From Sarcocystis neurona (lineage: Eukaryota; Apicomplexa; Conoidasida; Eucoccidiorida; Sarcocystidae), in contig KL647292.1 in NCBI GenBank assembly GCA_000727475.1, forward strand, positions 4,163,132 through 4,227,131: 64,000 bases of DNA, written 5' to 3'. Shown piece after piece: positions 1-12,200 of this stretch (its first letter is position 1; each line of letters starts with the position of its first letter). The notes under the pieces were generated by a model. It did no database searches, had not been told where the DNA came from, and saw only the letters and a program-made list of their open reading frames with translations. The translations under genes and the position numbers were made by a program.

Positions 1-1001
1 TTTGACTGGAGCAGCTGGGCAGGCGGGAATGCAGATGTGTGCTGCGGATCAGGTTCGGGCAAGTTGTTCCTGCTAGAGGCATAATTAGGCGGATCCACCA
101 CAAGTAAGGCGTCTCGGGCCACGGATGAGTGTTTTGGTAGCACTCCACCTCGCGAGTACTCTCGGGTAACCGTAGTTTCAATGCAGCATGGCGCACGAGG
201 TTGTGGCTCGTTACTCGATACAGAAGACGATCCTGCTCGCGCAGCTAATCGACGTGCAGTACTCGCTGCTGTAGCGTCGCCAGCTACAGCAGCGACAGAC
301 TGCAACAAAGTATTTGTTGACAGTTGTGTTGCCTTGTGCAGTGCGTCCCGCCTCGCTGAATGAGTTTCTACGCAGCGTGTAACATACGTAGGAGAAGATG
401 GAGCCGCGCGGATGTGCCGTTCAAGTGCCTCTGGGTGCAATGGCCTTTCGTGACATACTGAGTAACGTTGTACGTGCCCGAATGGCTCTTCCGGTTGGTT
501 CTCCGTAAGTAAAGTGTGCTCGTGAAACGAGAGCCGCTGAACGGCTGGTCGCTGCAGTCGAGCCTCCTTTCCTTCCGATAGGGGGATGTCTTTGTCTGGA
601 GAAAGTCTGTCAGTGTCCCTTCGGTAAGGAACCTGCAAAACTCTACTTTGTTCCTGGGAAGGGAACTGCTGTGCCTGCTGCTCCCTGCGTTGGTACGTCG
701 TCTGCAGCGTGCTCCGCTGGCGTTGCTGGCTGATGCTCTGTTGCTGCTTTTCAACCTTGTTGTCCTCCTTCTCTGCTTCGGTCAGCTGAAGACTCTCGCT
801 CGGCATCACCTTGTGCACTTCCGCAAAAGAGTGCTCCCCGCTTATTTCAGTGGTCAGAACGGGCATACGTCTCCGATAAAGAGCTCGCAAGAGGCTAAGG
901 CTTTCCTGGACTTGATCAAGCACTTGGATAGATATTAGCTCCTGCTGCTGCAGTTGCTGCTTGAAAAGGCGGCCACACTCCTGAAGCGTACGCGGTTGCA
1001 T
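1..1001 (-). CDS. Unknown Gln/Glu-rich protein, N-terminal part, runs off window
   Basis: Reading the minus strand from about 1035 down to base 1 gives one frame with no stop for more than 330 codons. I checked it line by line. It is open at the window edge, so the gene is truncated here. The first ATG is at 1001 (protein begins MQPRTLQECGRLFKQQ). A possible upstream acceptor (ctccag) near 1036 would instead make this an internal exon, because an in-frame TAA lies just above it. The first 130 residues are rich in Gln, Glu and Leu with a probable coiled coil (VLDQVQESLSLLRALYRRR). The rest is hydrophilic, with many Arg, Ser and Pro and no recognisable domain. Codon use includes CAG runs typical of sense-strand coding in this genome. 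I do not recognise the family. Coding is likely; function is unknown. Confidence 0.6.
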   Translation of the reverse strand, partial: MQPRTLQECGRLFKQQLQQQELISIQVLDQVQESLSLLRALYRRRMPVLTTEISGEHSFAEVHKVMPSESLQLTEAEKEDNKVEKQQQSISQQRQRSTLQTTYQRREQQAQQFPSQEQSRVLQVPYRRDTDRLSPDKDIPLSEGKEARLQRPAVQRLSFHEHTLLTENQPEEPFGHVQRYSVCHERPLHPEALERHIRAAPSSPTYVTRCVETHSARRDALHKATQLSTNTLLQSVAAVAGDATAASTARRLAARAGSSSVSSNEPQPRAPCCIETTVTREYSRGGVLPKHSSVARDALLVVDPPNYASSRNNLPEPDPQHTSAFPPAQLLQS

Positions 1002-4000
1002 TTTGGTCTCCGAAAGTTCATGCAGTGTGTGGCTGGAGATGCCGTTAACAAGTACCACGTGGGGGCAAAATTAAATGCAGACGCAACGCTACACATATCT
1101 CGTACAAGTTGGTATTGTACCGCATGATAAAGACCTGTCTCTGTGGAGTATCCTTAGGCCGTTAAAAGGCACCATGGTCGCCGCACGCTGCGGTGCAGTC
1201 TTGAGAGGGCCGCTCGTTCATGATATTTTAGTAAGGTGCGTATTACTGGTGGTCTGCACCTGCATAAGCGACTTCTGCGGCAGGAGGCTGAGTGCTGCGT
1301 CTGGAGGTTGCTACCATGCGTTCACCCCGTTACTCCACGTCTCCCTATAATATCGTGGTACGCAGCACCATAAACAAGCAGTGGCACATTAGTATACACA
1401 GGTTGACTTTCGCGCCCGTGAAGGCATCCGTGCATTGATGTATATAGCAAGATGTTTCCTCCGCAAGTCGGAACTGTATCACCTCCTATCTGAGGATCTA
1501 AGCAGAAGTCCCTTCTTGGCAAAAAGAAAAGGCTGCGACGGCAAAGCCCATCACGCCGAAGTTGCAGGCGAACAGCTGCTTCTCATTCTCCGTCGTGCCG
1601 AGGAAAAACACGGTGGAAGTTCTCTGAGTTCTCTGTACACGTGTACAGACCGTTGAAGCTCTGTATGCCACGCACGTTTTCTTAGGACAGCAGCTGTTCA
1701 CAGAGGGCCGCTCCCTATAGGGGCAACAGGGGCAACAGGGCAGCACGACAGATGTATGATAAGACTATGGCGGGATCACGACATCGTGGATACGTAGTGA
1801 AAGTTGGTTATTACTCCTAGTGTTTAGTGTCGGCAGAGCGAACTGCTGCGAGGTACTGGGGTCGGAGAAGACTGATGAGCTTTGCCCATTTTCTTCTTCT
1901 GCTGGGAACACTGCATACGAAGAGAGTTGCCTGAGCGGAGTTCTCTTGGGACTGCTGGAAACGTCACTTTTACGATGTAGACGGATTACGTACAGTGCAA
2001 AATTCGACTGCACGAACACAGGTGGGCCTTCTAGGTGAATTGCACTAGCCCGCAGCTATACCACATGCTATAACAGATACTAGTTAGTGTTGTGAGAAGC
2101 CTCTGTGCGCATCCTCAAGCATGAAGTCTGCGAGAGGACTTTTAAGCTAGCTGAGCTTTCAAGGGATAGGGAGGATTCAGTTTTCTAAGAAATGTATAGG
2201 AGTATAAGGAAGATCACATTGGAGAAAAAGAAATAATTGTAGAGTCTGCTGCAACGTCCGTAGCCAAATGCCAGTACAGCTCTTACATAAGTATGACTTT
2301 TCATGGGCATTGCAAGCATGTTACCGCGTACACGATATGACAAATGCGCGCAAACTTGCGTGTAAGCACGCCTGTGAATTCATGTGTCTCAGTGAATAAC
2401 TCCTCCTGAGTACGGCAATACTCACGCAGGCAACACTGTAGATGTCAGGCGAACGTGAGCGACAAGCACTGTCAAATAGTGGGCCCACCACTGAATTGAA
2501 AACAAGGATAAAGCTAAGGTTGAGTACGTGAAAGGGCGCAGATGGTCAAGGAGCTCAAAGAAGCCGTACGCCAGCGCAGACGTGCACAGCAATTGCTGAC
2601 ATGTTGGCCGCGTAGCAGACGGGGAGAGAAACGATTCTGCATATATTTTTACATCGACTTATCGTTCGTAAATACTAGTAGACATTACCGTGCTTGCAAC
2701 GCGGACGGGAGAGCTGTGGGCGGAAGTCCTGGTGAAAATATCATCCCCCTCGTTGGGCTCCGCCGGACGCGACGGTAGGATGCAACACATTTTTTTCTTC
2801 GTGTACTCGTGGACACTGTGAAACGGACGGCAGCTCACGAGGAGGAATACCTGCAGCCGTGTTACTCAAACAACTTGACATCCACAGAACCAGAAGGACG
2901 AGCGAAAGCTGGTCACACCGGGGAGCGTTAATCTTCGGAGCCTACGCTCTACTGACGACACCCCACAGCCTCTGCGTGGGGCTCCGCGGCGCACAGTCCT
3001 CGCTCGCAAGCCTAGATCCGTAAGTCCTCGTTCGCAAGCCTAGACATGTGAGTCCTCATTCGCAAGCCTAGATCCATAGTTTGCTGTCCGACCTGTACGT
3101 GATGTCTTAACATTCAGAAATTAGAGAGCATCTTCTGCTTCTTTGTAGATGAACGTATACGAGTTGGATGAAGTAGGAGGCCGCTCTGTAGCACACCAAT
3201 CCACTCGACTGCCGACAGCATTTAAGGAACTCTATCTCATTAATGGCTTGAAAACCGCTCTTCACAACGGAGCATGTGCTGCGCTGCTACACAGATCGTG
3301 GTTGATGTAGCGACACGGAAGCCCTACAATGTTGTAGTGCTTCCACACACTAGTTTAAAGACTCTTTTCTACGTACGTGTCTGCGCGGATTCAAGGTGAC
3401 GTATTGACTGGCTTTCCTCTCACATTGCCTCTGCCATTGCCATGAACAACATAAACAAGAATGTGTGCAGAAGCACCACTACCAGCAACAGCAGACTGCA
3501 CCTAGGCAAGTTTGACGCTGACGTGAAGCACCGCGTTGAAGATTTTCATTGGTATAACATCGCAGTCAACGAGCAGTTCCTCAGTGGCACAACTTAGTAG
3601 TCTGCAGTGCGGTGTCCTCTGCACCACCGGGAACTCAAGTCATGCATACGTGATGCGGACGAGCGCCCGCCTTGTGTGCGTTTGGGGTGACCCCTCAAAC
3701 GGTGGGGGTACATGCTGTGCTGAGGTGCGGGTAAGGTAGCTAGCGGTGAACGCTGCCGCACGCCGTTCGACACCTGCATTCCTCGGCAGCAAACGCGAGT
3801 ACGAAAAAGTCGCGCATATGTTCTCTACTGATGTAGGAGTGAGACGGCGAATAAAGGGATCTGCAACAAAACCGAAGTTACACCAGCCATGCCGGCATGT
3901 GCACTTTTTACATGCGCACGCGGCGCCAGCGGACACAACACTCAGCGGTCGCAAGAACCGACACCACAACTTGAGGAAGATAGGACAGTGTGACGTTGAC

Positions 4001-4753
4001 ATCGCGCATTTTTTACATGGTTGTTGGAAAAAGCGGACAATTCGCTTTTTCGCCTTCTGGTCGTGCATGTGGCCGTCCTCCATTTGTCGTCCCCATCGCA
4101 TGGCATGCCGTCTTGTGGGCTGACGCCCAAAGTGGACGTCCTGTCAACCCGTTCTACTAGTACTAGCAGAGGCCACGCGGAAGCGACACTTTTCGCCTGT
4201 GAAAAATGTGGGATTTGAACAAGGTGTGCGACTTCAACAGACACATGCATGTGGTGAACCGGCTGCCACGCTTTGTACGGTCTTCAGTGGAGGGTCTTCT
4301 CGATCGCTTGTGATGTGCTGCAGCACGCCAGAGAGTCTTTCTACCAACTATCCCCTTCTTGTAGCTTTAGTGAGGAGCAGATCACTTGAGAAAGTACAGT
4401 CTGTCTAACGACAACTCGATGGTATGGCGTACCCGCCGACCTCCCTGCCCCCTACGTTCTACGCTGAGAATATTACGTGCTGCGATGCATGTTACGCAGA
4501 GGCTGCGAAGTTTCACACACAGTAAGGGGCCACGCGGTTCCGCAGGACTTCCAGCTACACATTCTGCGGCACACCTCTTGATCTGACGGGTCAACGGAGG
4601 GCACTGCCTGAAGCCGCATGGACCGGAACACAACGATTGTCTCCTGTATACCACAAGCTCGCAGATGAGTTGTATGTCAGGAGTTATGGGGGAATCGCGC
4701 TGCAGAGATCACGTAACTCGTGTAACTCGGAGATTTTTCTAGATTGCGCGGAT
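1002..4753. other. Repeat-poor intergenic stretch
   Basis: About 3.7 kb with no frame that I can defend as coding. All open frames are short, lack similarity and have no exon-like borders. It may contain upstream exons or the promoter of the minus gene at 1-1001 and the 5' leader of the plus gene at 4754. A short tandem repeat lies at 2997-3079. The composition is even, with almost no CAG runs, as in the P segments of Eimeria chromosomes. Confidence 0.5.
2997..3079. repeat. 28-bp tandem repeat, three copies
   Basis: Three adjacent imperfect units start at 2997, 3025 and 3053. Each has the core TCGCAAGCCTAGA preceded by TCCTC and followed by a short variable tail. The first two units are 28 bp and the third is 27 bp. 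It lies in non-coding DNA. Confidence 0.85.
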
Positions 4754-6896
4754 ATGGAGGACAACGAGCTAGATTACGAGACGGGAATCCTTGACTGCGA
4801 CAACATACAAAGGAGGAGATGGGAAAATTCACGATACCGTGGCTTGGAGGGTGGGCTTCGCAAGCCCGGCGTGAATTCTGTCCACCAGGGGACAGTTCGA
4901 CGCATACAGCCTTTCGGGGCTTTTATATCTGTGAGTCTACTGTTTTAGCCAAAAACCTAGCCTTACGAAACGGTGTAGGATGCACCGTTCCGGCTGAAGA
5001 AATATTGCGTGCCGTTTTCACACAGCGGATGAAGTGAGCGTCGAGAAGGGTTACGACTACAAAAACACGAAGAGCCTTAACGTGCGCGGTCTTGTCGCTC
5101 TTCACGTTCCGGAGGAAATTTTCTCTGTATGCCATGCTTGTCAGAGGCGACCGGTGGTAAATATTCTACACGTGCGCCTATAGCACTCGTGACGGTGTAC
5201 GGGTGGCCGACTAGAGATATTCATCATTTCAGACGCTAGGGTGCCTGCAAAAACGTGTTCCTGGGGTCACAGTGATGTCTCTCTTTATCGTAAAGATCAG
5301 CCCTATCGTGCGTTGCGGCCTCTGTGTTCCACCCGTCGACGCGAATTCGTGACGCTTCTGTTTGCGGTCCGATAGAATCACGGAAACGTGCACACGTGAG
5401 TAACACTATCGATGTCAGTATGCAGCGGCAAACTCATTTGCGTCAAACTGGTACTGGGCTACAGGTAGAAGAGATGCGGAACTACAGCAGCGCGTCTGCG
5501 GTAGGGAATTATGGGCACCACGGCAACAAAGTCTTTTTCGTCTTGTGAGCAGATCGAAGGCATGGATCGGGATGGCCTGCTGCATATCTCATGCTTATCC
5601 ACGTGCAGAGTTGAAAAGGTGGAGGACGTCCTAACAGTCGGAGACAAAGTATGGGTAAAGGTGAGCTGTCTACCATTTTCTTTTCAATGTCTTGGTGCAC
5701 CGGATTCGCACTGACTTCAGCGTCTGCATGTGTGATCTACGTTACTGCTACATTCTTGCGACGTTTGATAACCGTCCAGTCATGCCAAAAGCGTACGTTT
5801 AGCAGCTGCGCTACGATTGGCTGCACATGGATGGTAATGGCGTGCAGAATTTCTGCACTCTGTCGCACAAGAAAGATGCGACGATGCTGTATATTACCTT
5901 CGACCCCGACGACACATGCGCATAAACGGGACAAGCTGTTTTTCGCAGGTTGCTCGAAAGCGTTGTGATTGTTTAAATTTGTTGGTACACAGGTTATGGC
6001 CGTCGAGGAAGATGGAAAATATAAGTTGGACATGCGCGGCATCAATCAGAAAGACGGGACGGACACGGATCCGAATAATTTAGAACGGTCGAGTCGACCA
6101 AAGTCAACATCGTTCTTTAGAGCAGACCCAATTAAGCTGGATGCGGTCTTGAACATCACGTGTACGCGTTGTAAGGGGTACGTTGATAGGTGCATTGAAG
6201 GAAAACGCACAAATCGACGGTTTTGCTCGAACAATATGGCACGCATAGGCGCGGTTCCTAAAAAGCGAACGGGTCGAAGCCGTAATGGTCTCTTCTCCCT
6301 GTCCTGTATTGTGACGTCGCTCCTTGTAACAGAACGGGACACATGCGTCATGAATGCTACAACACCACAGGTAAGTTCTCAACAGTTAGTAGGAATTATG
6401 CTTGGGCACTTCATAGCGACTGCTTCTTGAGCATGCCAAGGTTCCTTAGTGTAGAGAAGTCCACTGAAATGCAGTAGAATTCTGCGCGCTGCTACATGGG
6501 TAATGTTAAGCTTCAGGTGATGAAAGAATGCGTGCTTAATCAGGCGAAACTTATGAAATGTTGGATGAGGAACCCGCGAACTCTGGTGCACCGGCGAATG
6601 CGGTTGCGTCGGCAACGGCCACAACATCTCCTTTTGCCACTGGAGCGAATGCCGTACAGCTGCAGAAGGCGTTGCCGGTGTCTTTGCAAAGAGAAGTAGA
6701 GAAGAAAGAAGAAAAGAAACACAGAAGGGACCCAACGAAGAAAGGTGACGGGGGCAGACAGAAAAGACACCAGCGGTATAGCAGCAGCAGTTCAGACGCA
6801 GACACGAGCAGCTCTTCGGGCTCGCGCCGGAAGAAACATCGAAAAAAAAAGAGAAAGAGAACGAAGGACTCCAAAAAGAAGAAACGTCGTTCGTAA
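4754..6896 (+). CDS. ZCCHC17/pNO40-like S1 and CCHC zinc-knuckle protein
   Basis: Five exons join in phase: 4754-4930, 5553-5660, 5993-6177, 6333-6370 and 6544-6896, giving 286 residues. Residues about 44-115 form an S1 RNA-binding domain (GTVRRIQPFGAFIS, then GLLHIS and VGDKVWVK). Next comes the DPNN motif and a stretch ending LDAVLNITC, as in human ZCCHC17. A CCHC knuckle follows (C-x2-C-x4-H-x4-C, seen as CTRCKGTGHMRHEC); its second half is on the 38-nt fourth exon. The tail from about residue 170 is Lys/Arg-rich with Ser runs and resembles nucleolar or splicing-speckle proteins. Domain order and length fit the family, which is nucleolar and associated with the large ribosomal subunit and with splicing. 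All introns begin GT and end AG. The ATG at 4754 opens the acidic start MEDNELDYETG; an upstream in-frame ATG at 4637 is possible but less likely. Confidence 0.9.
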
Positions 6897-7737
6897 CTGC
6901 GGGGAAAGCAGCTGAAGCAGGTCGTCAAACGTGATCCTATACAGCTGACTTTTACGTATCCTTCCCCGTTGCAGAGGGAAATGTTTTTGGTTGTCTGGGT
7001 CAGCGCATCTTGTGCCACTCCAGCTTTGCTGGACACTTCTCAAGTCGGGCCCCTGCGTCCAACATCGTGAGATGTGCCTTCAGAAACTGTGCGCCCGAGA
7101 CGTGGCTGCAGCGGTGTATGTGGGCGCTCACAGCAGAGTAGTTCGTTCTGTACGGCTTTGTCAAGTACGGCACAACTGAGCGACAAATCTCTAATGTCAA
7201 GCGCGTAAGAAACTGATTCAGCAGACCCAGCAAGTAGTGGATGGACTACGTCGATTAGCAAACGAATGAAGTATACTGAGACAAAATGGTGGGTGAGGTC
7301 GGCACTTTCAGTCGTGGTGGTGGTGAAATAAAAAAAGATTTTCTTCTGCCGTGTGCAGTTTTTCTTTTCGTACGTGTCTGCGTGCGCGAACTGCAGCGCC
7401 TCGTTCGAAAGTGGCACCGTCAGATCATCCGTGCAGCACAGTGAAGTAGTACTGGAGTAGACGGAGGACGTAGGCACAATCGTGGTGGGCGTTTAGAAAA
7501 GCGGTGGCCCGTGAACGTCATCTAGTAAAAATATGTAATCTGTGTCCTGAAAGCTTGTAGTCTATGACCCGCAATAAAAGGTAAGACTCCGGGGTATCCC
7601 ACCATAATAGCGACGTACTGGGTGTACCGGCTGCCCGAAAACGAGGAGTTATTTTTGTCTGGATAGGGCCGTGTGTCTGGGAAGACCCTCTGCGAAGTTG
7701 ATAGGCTGCTCGGTGTTTAAAAAAAGCCCGACCTGAA
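6897..7737. other. Intergenic between two plus-strand genes
   Basis: About 840 bp holding the 3' end of the ZCCHC17-like gene and the upstream region of the next plus-strand gene. The longest minus-strand frame here (7040-7477) has no ATG start and no protein-like character. I see no other structure. Confidence 0.4.
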
Positions 7738-8660
7738 ATGGTCACTGACCTTGACTCTGTACGCGCTCAGCTGACAGCATTCCCACCTTCCGAAGATACC
7801 GGAGAGGTGACGTTACGACCAATGCACATACCCGAAAAGTACACGAGTCCTTGCCTTATGGCATCAGTTGTTGCTGGGTAAGTCCCGAGTGAGCCAGCCA
7901 GCGGCCCAACGTAGCATCTCCTTTCCTATTACGCAACAGGCCGTCTAACATGCGTACAGTGAATTTCTCCGCAGGCAACGCTCCTTACCCAGCAGACACA
8001 TGTTCCAAAGAGTGTCCGATGCAGTGACTTTTCCTAGCAGAGATACCGCTGTACTCGCCCGCAAACCCCACGTAGAAGAATTCCGCTTTTATTATCCTTT
8101 TCCGCTTCGTCTTCAGAAGGTGAGAGATCTATTAATGGATGGCTCTCAGACCTCCCGTCAGTCAGTTTCCATGCGCCCGCTGATTCCGTGGTTCCTAGGC
8201 AGTTTTTAAATGCATACTTTTCTCGTCACATACTTGCAACTTCGGTTCAGATCTAGTTGGTCGTCGCAGCTATTGCAAGAGCGATGCACTACGGTGCAGC
8301 GTCTGGCAACGCTGAGGAGTTGCTCGTGGTAAACACTGAGGCGCTCACATATAATTCATGCTGCCTGAGCATTAGCAATGTCATTGCGATGGGTAAGGAC
8401 AAATGGCCACACATTGCTCCGCTACTGCACACCACCGGCACACCCGTGTCTGGCTGCGGCCGTACACGTACTTCGTGCGGTCAGACGCACAAGGGAGAGG
8501 ATCGCGGCTAATCTTTTCGAGCGGCAAATCAGTCACCCTGACTTGTCAGCTTCTATTCTCTTCCTATGCAGGCAGTCATTTTCACTGTGGTGGCGAAGGA
8601 GACGAACCACTGCAGATGTCTGCTCCGGATCGCAACTTTAAGTACACGCTACGAAGGTGA
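7738..8660 (+). CDS. Unknown conserved-looking small protein, four exons
   Basis: Exons 7738-7877, 7975-8119, 8257-8392 and 8572-8660 join in phase and give 169 residues ending in TGA. The donors are strong (GTAAGT, GTGAGA, GTAAGG); the acceptors are GCAG, TTCAGATCTAG and TGCAG. The protein begins MVTDLDSVRAQLTAF and contains a segment with clustered aromatic residues (VEEFRFYYPFPLRLQK). It has no signal peptide, no clear transmembrane segment and ends FKYTLRR. The third acceptor is chosen because the nearer CAG would place an in-frame TAG at 8254-8256. Short exons of even quality with no repeat runs suggest a real, constrained gene. I do not recognise the family. An additional 5' exon is possible. 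Confidence 0.6.
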
Positions 8661-9244
8661 CCACGAGATAGACGGCTTTCTAAACGTCCACGATACGCCA
8701 CTGGCAACACAAGCGATACCGCGCGGCTGCAGACATTTGCTTGTTGAGCGCAGAACAACGTGCAAGCTCCAGCATATAACGTCTACGAAGTTTATTCAAA
8801 ACCAGCCATCGGACTGCATGGTACAGACACGGGAAGACACTGTGTAGTGTACATAGGAATCAACAGGGGAGGGCACAGTAGTACTACGGCTGGTACACAC
8901 AAGACCACGGAAATCTCCACAGCAGCTGTGCTGGGTGGGCACGCAATTTTCTGCTTGCCCCGAATGCAATTAACACGACGAGCTTTACGTAATCTTCGTG
9001 TACACAGACCCACTTGCCCTGAGGTGGTGATATAGAGGTGGGAAATTCCGTGCGTGTAATGGCCCCGCAGTTGTCAGCAATAACCGGCCAGGCACGACAA
9101 ACGAGGGAGCCCCCGAATGCCGACTGACCATGTGGACATAAGCTTCCGGCAGCAGCACGTAAAAGTGGAATTCAGGTCTCCCAGCGTACCGGTCAAACAT
9201 GGAGCACACAATGAAGCTGACCTCCTGCTCGCTGTCACCGCAGC
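8661..9244. other. Convergent intergenic region
   Basis: Short stretch between the 3' ends of a plus gene (8660) and a minus gene (9245), so both 3' untranslated regions must fit within about 580 bp. Open frames in it lack exon features. Confidence 0.5.
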
Positions 9245-12200
9245 TTACTGACCACCATGTATACCTTTTTTGAGCGTCGAAAGAGCCCGTTTAACCATAC
9301 GCCAGGCCCGTTCTTCTTTCAGAAACCTAGAGCCCTTCTCTATGACCGGGATGCCAAGAACAGTTTGCCCCAACAAAAGGTCTAGTGCTGTTCCTGCATG
9401 GTCGACCGGCAGGCCCTCCTCTACAGTCCGCTCTGACTCAGGCAGATTTCGGTGGTATTCAAGTACGCAACGCACGATGTACCTAGTCGTTGAATTCTCA
9501 GATGACCTGTCTGTGCTTACATCTGGACGCTGACAAAAATCTTCAACATTGTCACTCTTAGCACTGCCACTTGCGCTGCTATCCCTAACGTCCGCAAGAG
9601 ACGCCTCCTCGCTCCCCGCACCAGCCACGTCACCACCTTTCCCTGTACTGCTGCAACCGTCATTCCACAGCTCGCCTACCTGGCCTTGCGCTACCGGTTC
9701 CTGTCTCTGTGCGCTTTTGCACCTTGACGTGATGTGGCGCAGCGGCCCCCGATTAGCTGCGTCCTTCTCCCGTACGACTAACTGGCCCCTGTTTCTGTCT
9801 TTGACGCCCGACGGTGTCGTCCTCGTCCACAACCTAGAAGCGCATTGAGAACTTTTTTCCGCGTGAGCGCCTTCTTCTCCCTCTGCTTCAGCTGCCACTG
9901 TGATCTGCTTAGCATTCTCAGACACTCTCCGCTCAGTCTCTGTATGAGCTTGTATATTCTCTGAAAGACGTGCGACTTTTTCCCCTCCTAGACGGGGGTG
10001 CGTCCGGGCGCCACTATCCTCTTCGTCAACGTAAGCGCCTAATATGCTTCCTGTTCTATCTTCCCGCTCTTCGCTGGGCGTCTGTCTTTCATCCTGCGCG
10101 AAGCCAGCTCGGTAGAGATTACACGGTTCCTTCCGTCGTCTGCTAGTAAAACCACCATCTACGTTTCGACTACTCTGATTAGGTCTCCTGCGCTTTCCAC
10201 GCGTAGTTACTCTCTGTTCCTGTGTGTCCACGCCAGCATCAACCTCACGCGCAAGCGGTGCTGAGGGAGGGTACGGTTGGCTAGCTACCACGCTTTCTCG
10301 ATCTCTCCTCAACGTATCACTTGCACTCCCTGAAGCCGCATCCGTACCGAATACCTCGGTCGCTTCGCTAGCGAGCTGGCAGGCGGGCTGCTTTGTTGCG
10401 TTCTCTGCTGCTGTTGCGCGTTCCGGCACTTCTGCAGAAGTACGCAGACGCCGCCGCCTTTCCCTCTGCGTTTCACTTGACGCAGCCCCCCGTCCTCGAC
10501 CGTCATTTCCCGACCATCTCTCAGCCTCTCGTGCTACGTTTCTGGAAGGCTTCCCACAAATTGTCTGCCCCTGCGTCTGCGTGTCGCTTGACGCCTCCAC
10601 GTATCTAGAGCTGTGAGCCTGCCAACCTCCTGCTACCCTTGAGCTTTGCTGCTGCTGATACGGCTGACGCACACACGGACAAGTAGACCTGGTATCTGTC
10701 ACTTTATCACCACTCGTGTCAGAAGCTCCTGGCAGTGACTCTGAAGCCAGAGCAGACCTCTCCTCTTGTTGAGCTCCCTGGGACCCGCGTTTCTGCGCCG
10801 ATGCGCTTAGTCTCCATGCGCGAATTTCAGCGGCAGCAACTTTCCTGGCGGCTTCGATCAGCGAGGGGGGGAGAGCGCGCTGCTGCAGATACCGCAGCGG
10901 CATGCGCGTTCCCTTGGGAAGGGAGCAAAGCGACCTCTCCCCAGCAGCCAGAACATCCTCTTGTATCGCACTCGCTCCCCCGCAAAAAATTCCGTTGGTC
11001 AATCTCTCGTTCTCCGTGTTACTTTGGCTTCCAGCCGCGTAGTCCCCCCTTGCAGGTACTGGGTTCCCGCACACGCTTGTGTTCCGTAGCCGCAAACGTT
11101 CTAGGACGGGAGCCAAAAAAGCGGGTGTCACACTAGGGGACAGCCTTAAATCAGGTAGCACTGCCTCTGGCAAAGCAGCGGAATCGCACATGGCTGTCTC
11201 GGATGCACGCCGTGGCCGTTCCTCATTTTCTTCTTCTGCTGGCCTTGACACGGATGCTTCTCTCCTCGCCGGAAGCTGTGCCTCCAGATAGGCACAGTGC
11301 CGCAGCGACTCGCCAACAACACCGAAGAAACCGGGGTGTGCTGTGCGAAAATCCACCTCCTGCATCTGGCTGCTCAGCTGCTCCTGCAACTTGACTGATA
11401 ACAACCTGTACGCTGTACAAGAGAGCACGGCGGCCTTCTCCACCGAAGACAAGAGATAATCACAACTTGCTAGAAGTCGCCGCAAAGGGTCGTCCGCGTC
11501 CTCTCCTCTCAGCACCTGCGTCACCCCACAAATGATTTCACGCTGCGAACACATTCGCAGACAGCTGCGTCGCAGTCTCACGGCTCGCTATCTCGCATCC
11601 TTCTATGCACGTGTGTGGGCCTCTCGGCTACTTACCTCACAATCGAAGTTGGCATCAAGACGAACCAACTGCTCGGCCGCTTCTGTTACCGTTCCCCTTC
11701 CAGAGGAAGACGAGGAAGCGTGAACGATCGGTGCGGGCGAGGACGCAGCAGCTGACGGAGACTGAACCGCCAGAGCCACAAGCTGGAGAGCTTTCAGGTA
11801 CCTGGACAGGCACAGAGTGGGAGGACATTGGCTGGTCGGCGTAAGAAAGAAACAGGGATGGCTATCTACCCTCACCTTCGGGGCTCCATCGTGGGATACG
11901 ACACACTGACACCGAAATTTAGGCGGCAGGCCCACCGCAGAAAGGGACAGGAAAATTCGGCTCGAAACAGCAGCAACATCGGCACAGCAAGTCAGACAGA
12001 AGCTGCTGGAAGTTTTTGTACCGCTGATTCTTGCCGGCACGTTCTTCTATGTGCCTCACGTGTACAGAGGGAGGAAGCTACGGTGCCTCCAGGAGGCACC
12101 AAAGGAGTTTCTGCGATACACTGCAGGAATTAATAGCTAATAGCGGTAGGGAAACAAACCATAGCATCTCACCTGGCGAACTGCGCCAGTGACAGTGCTA

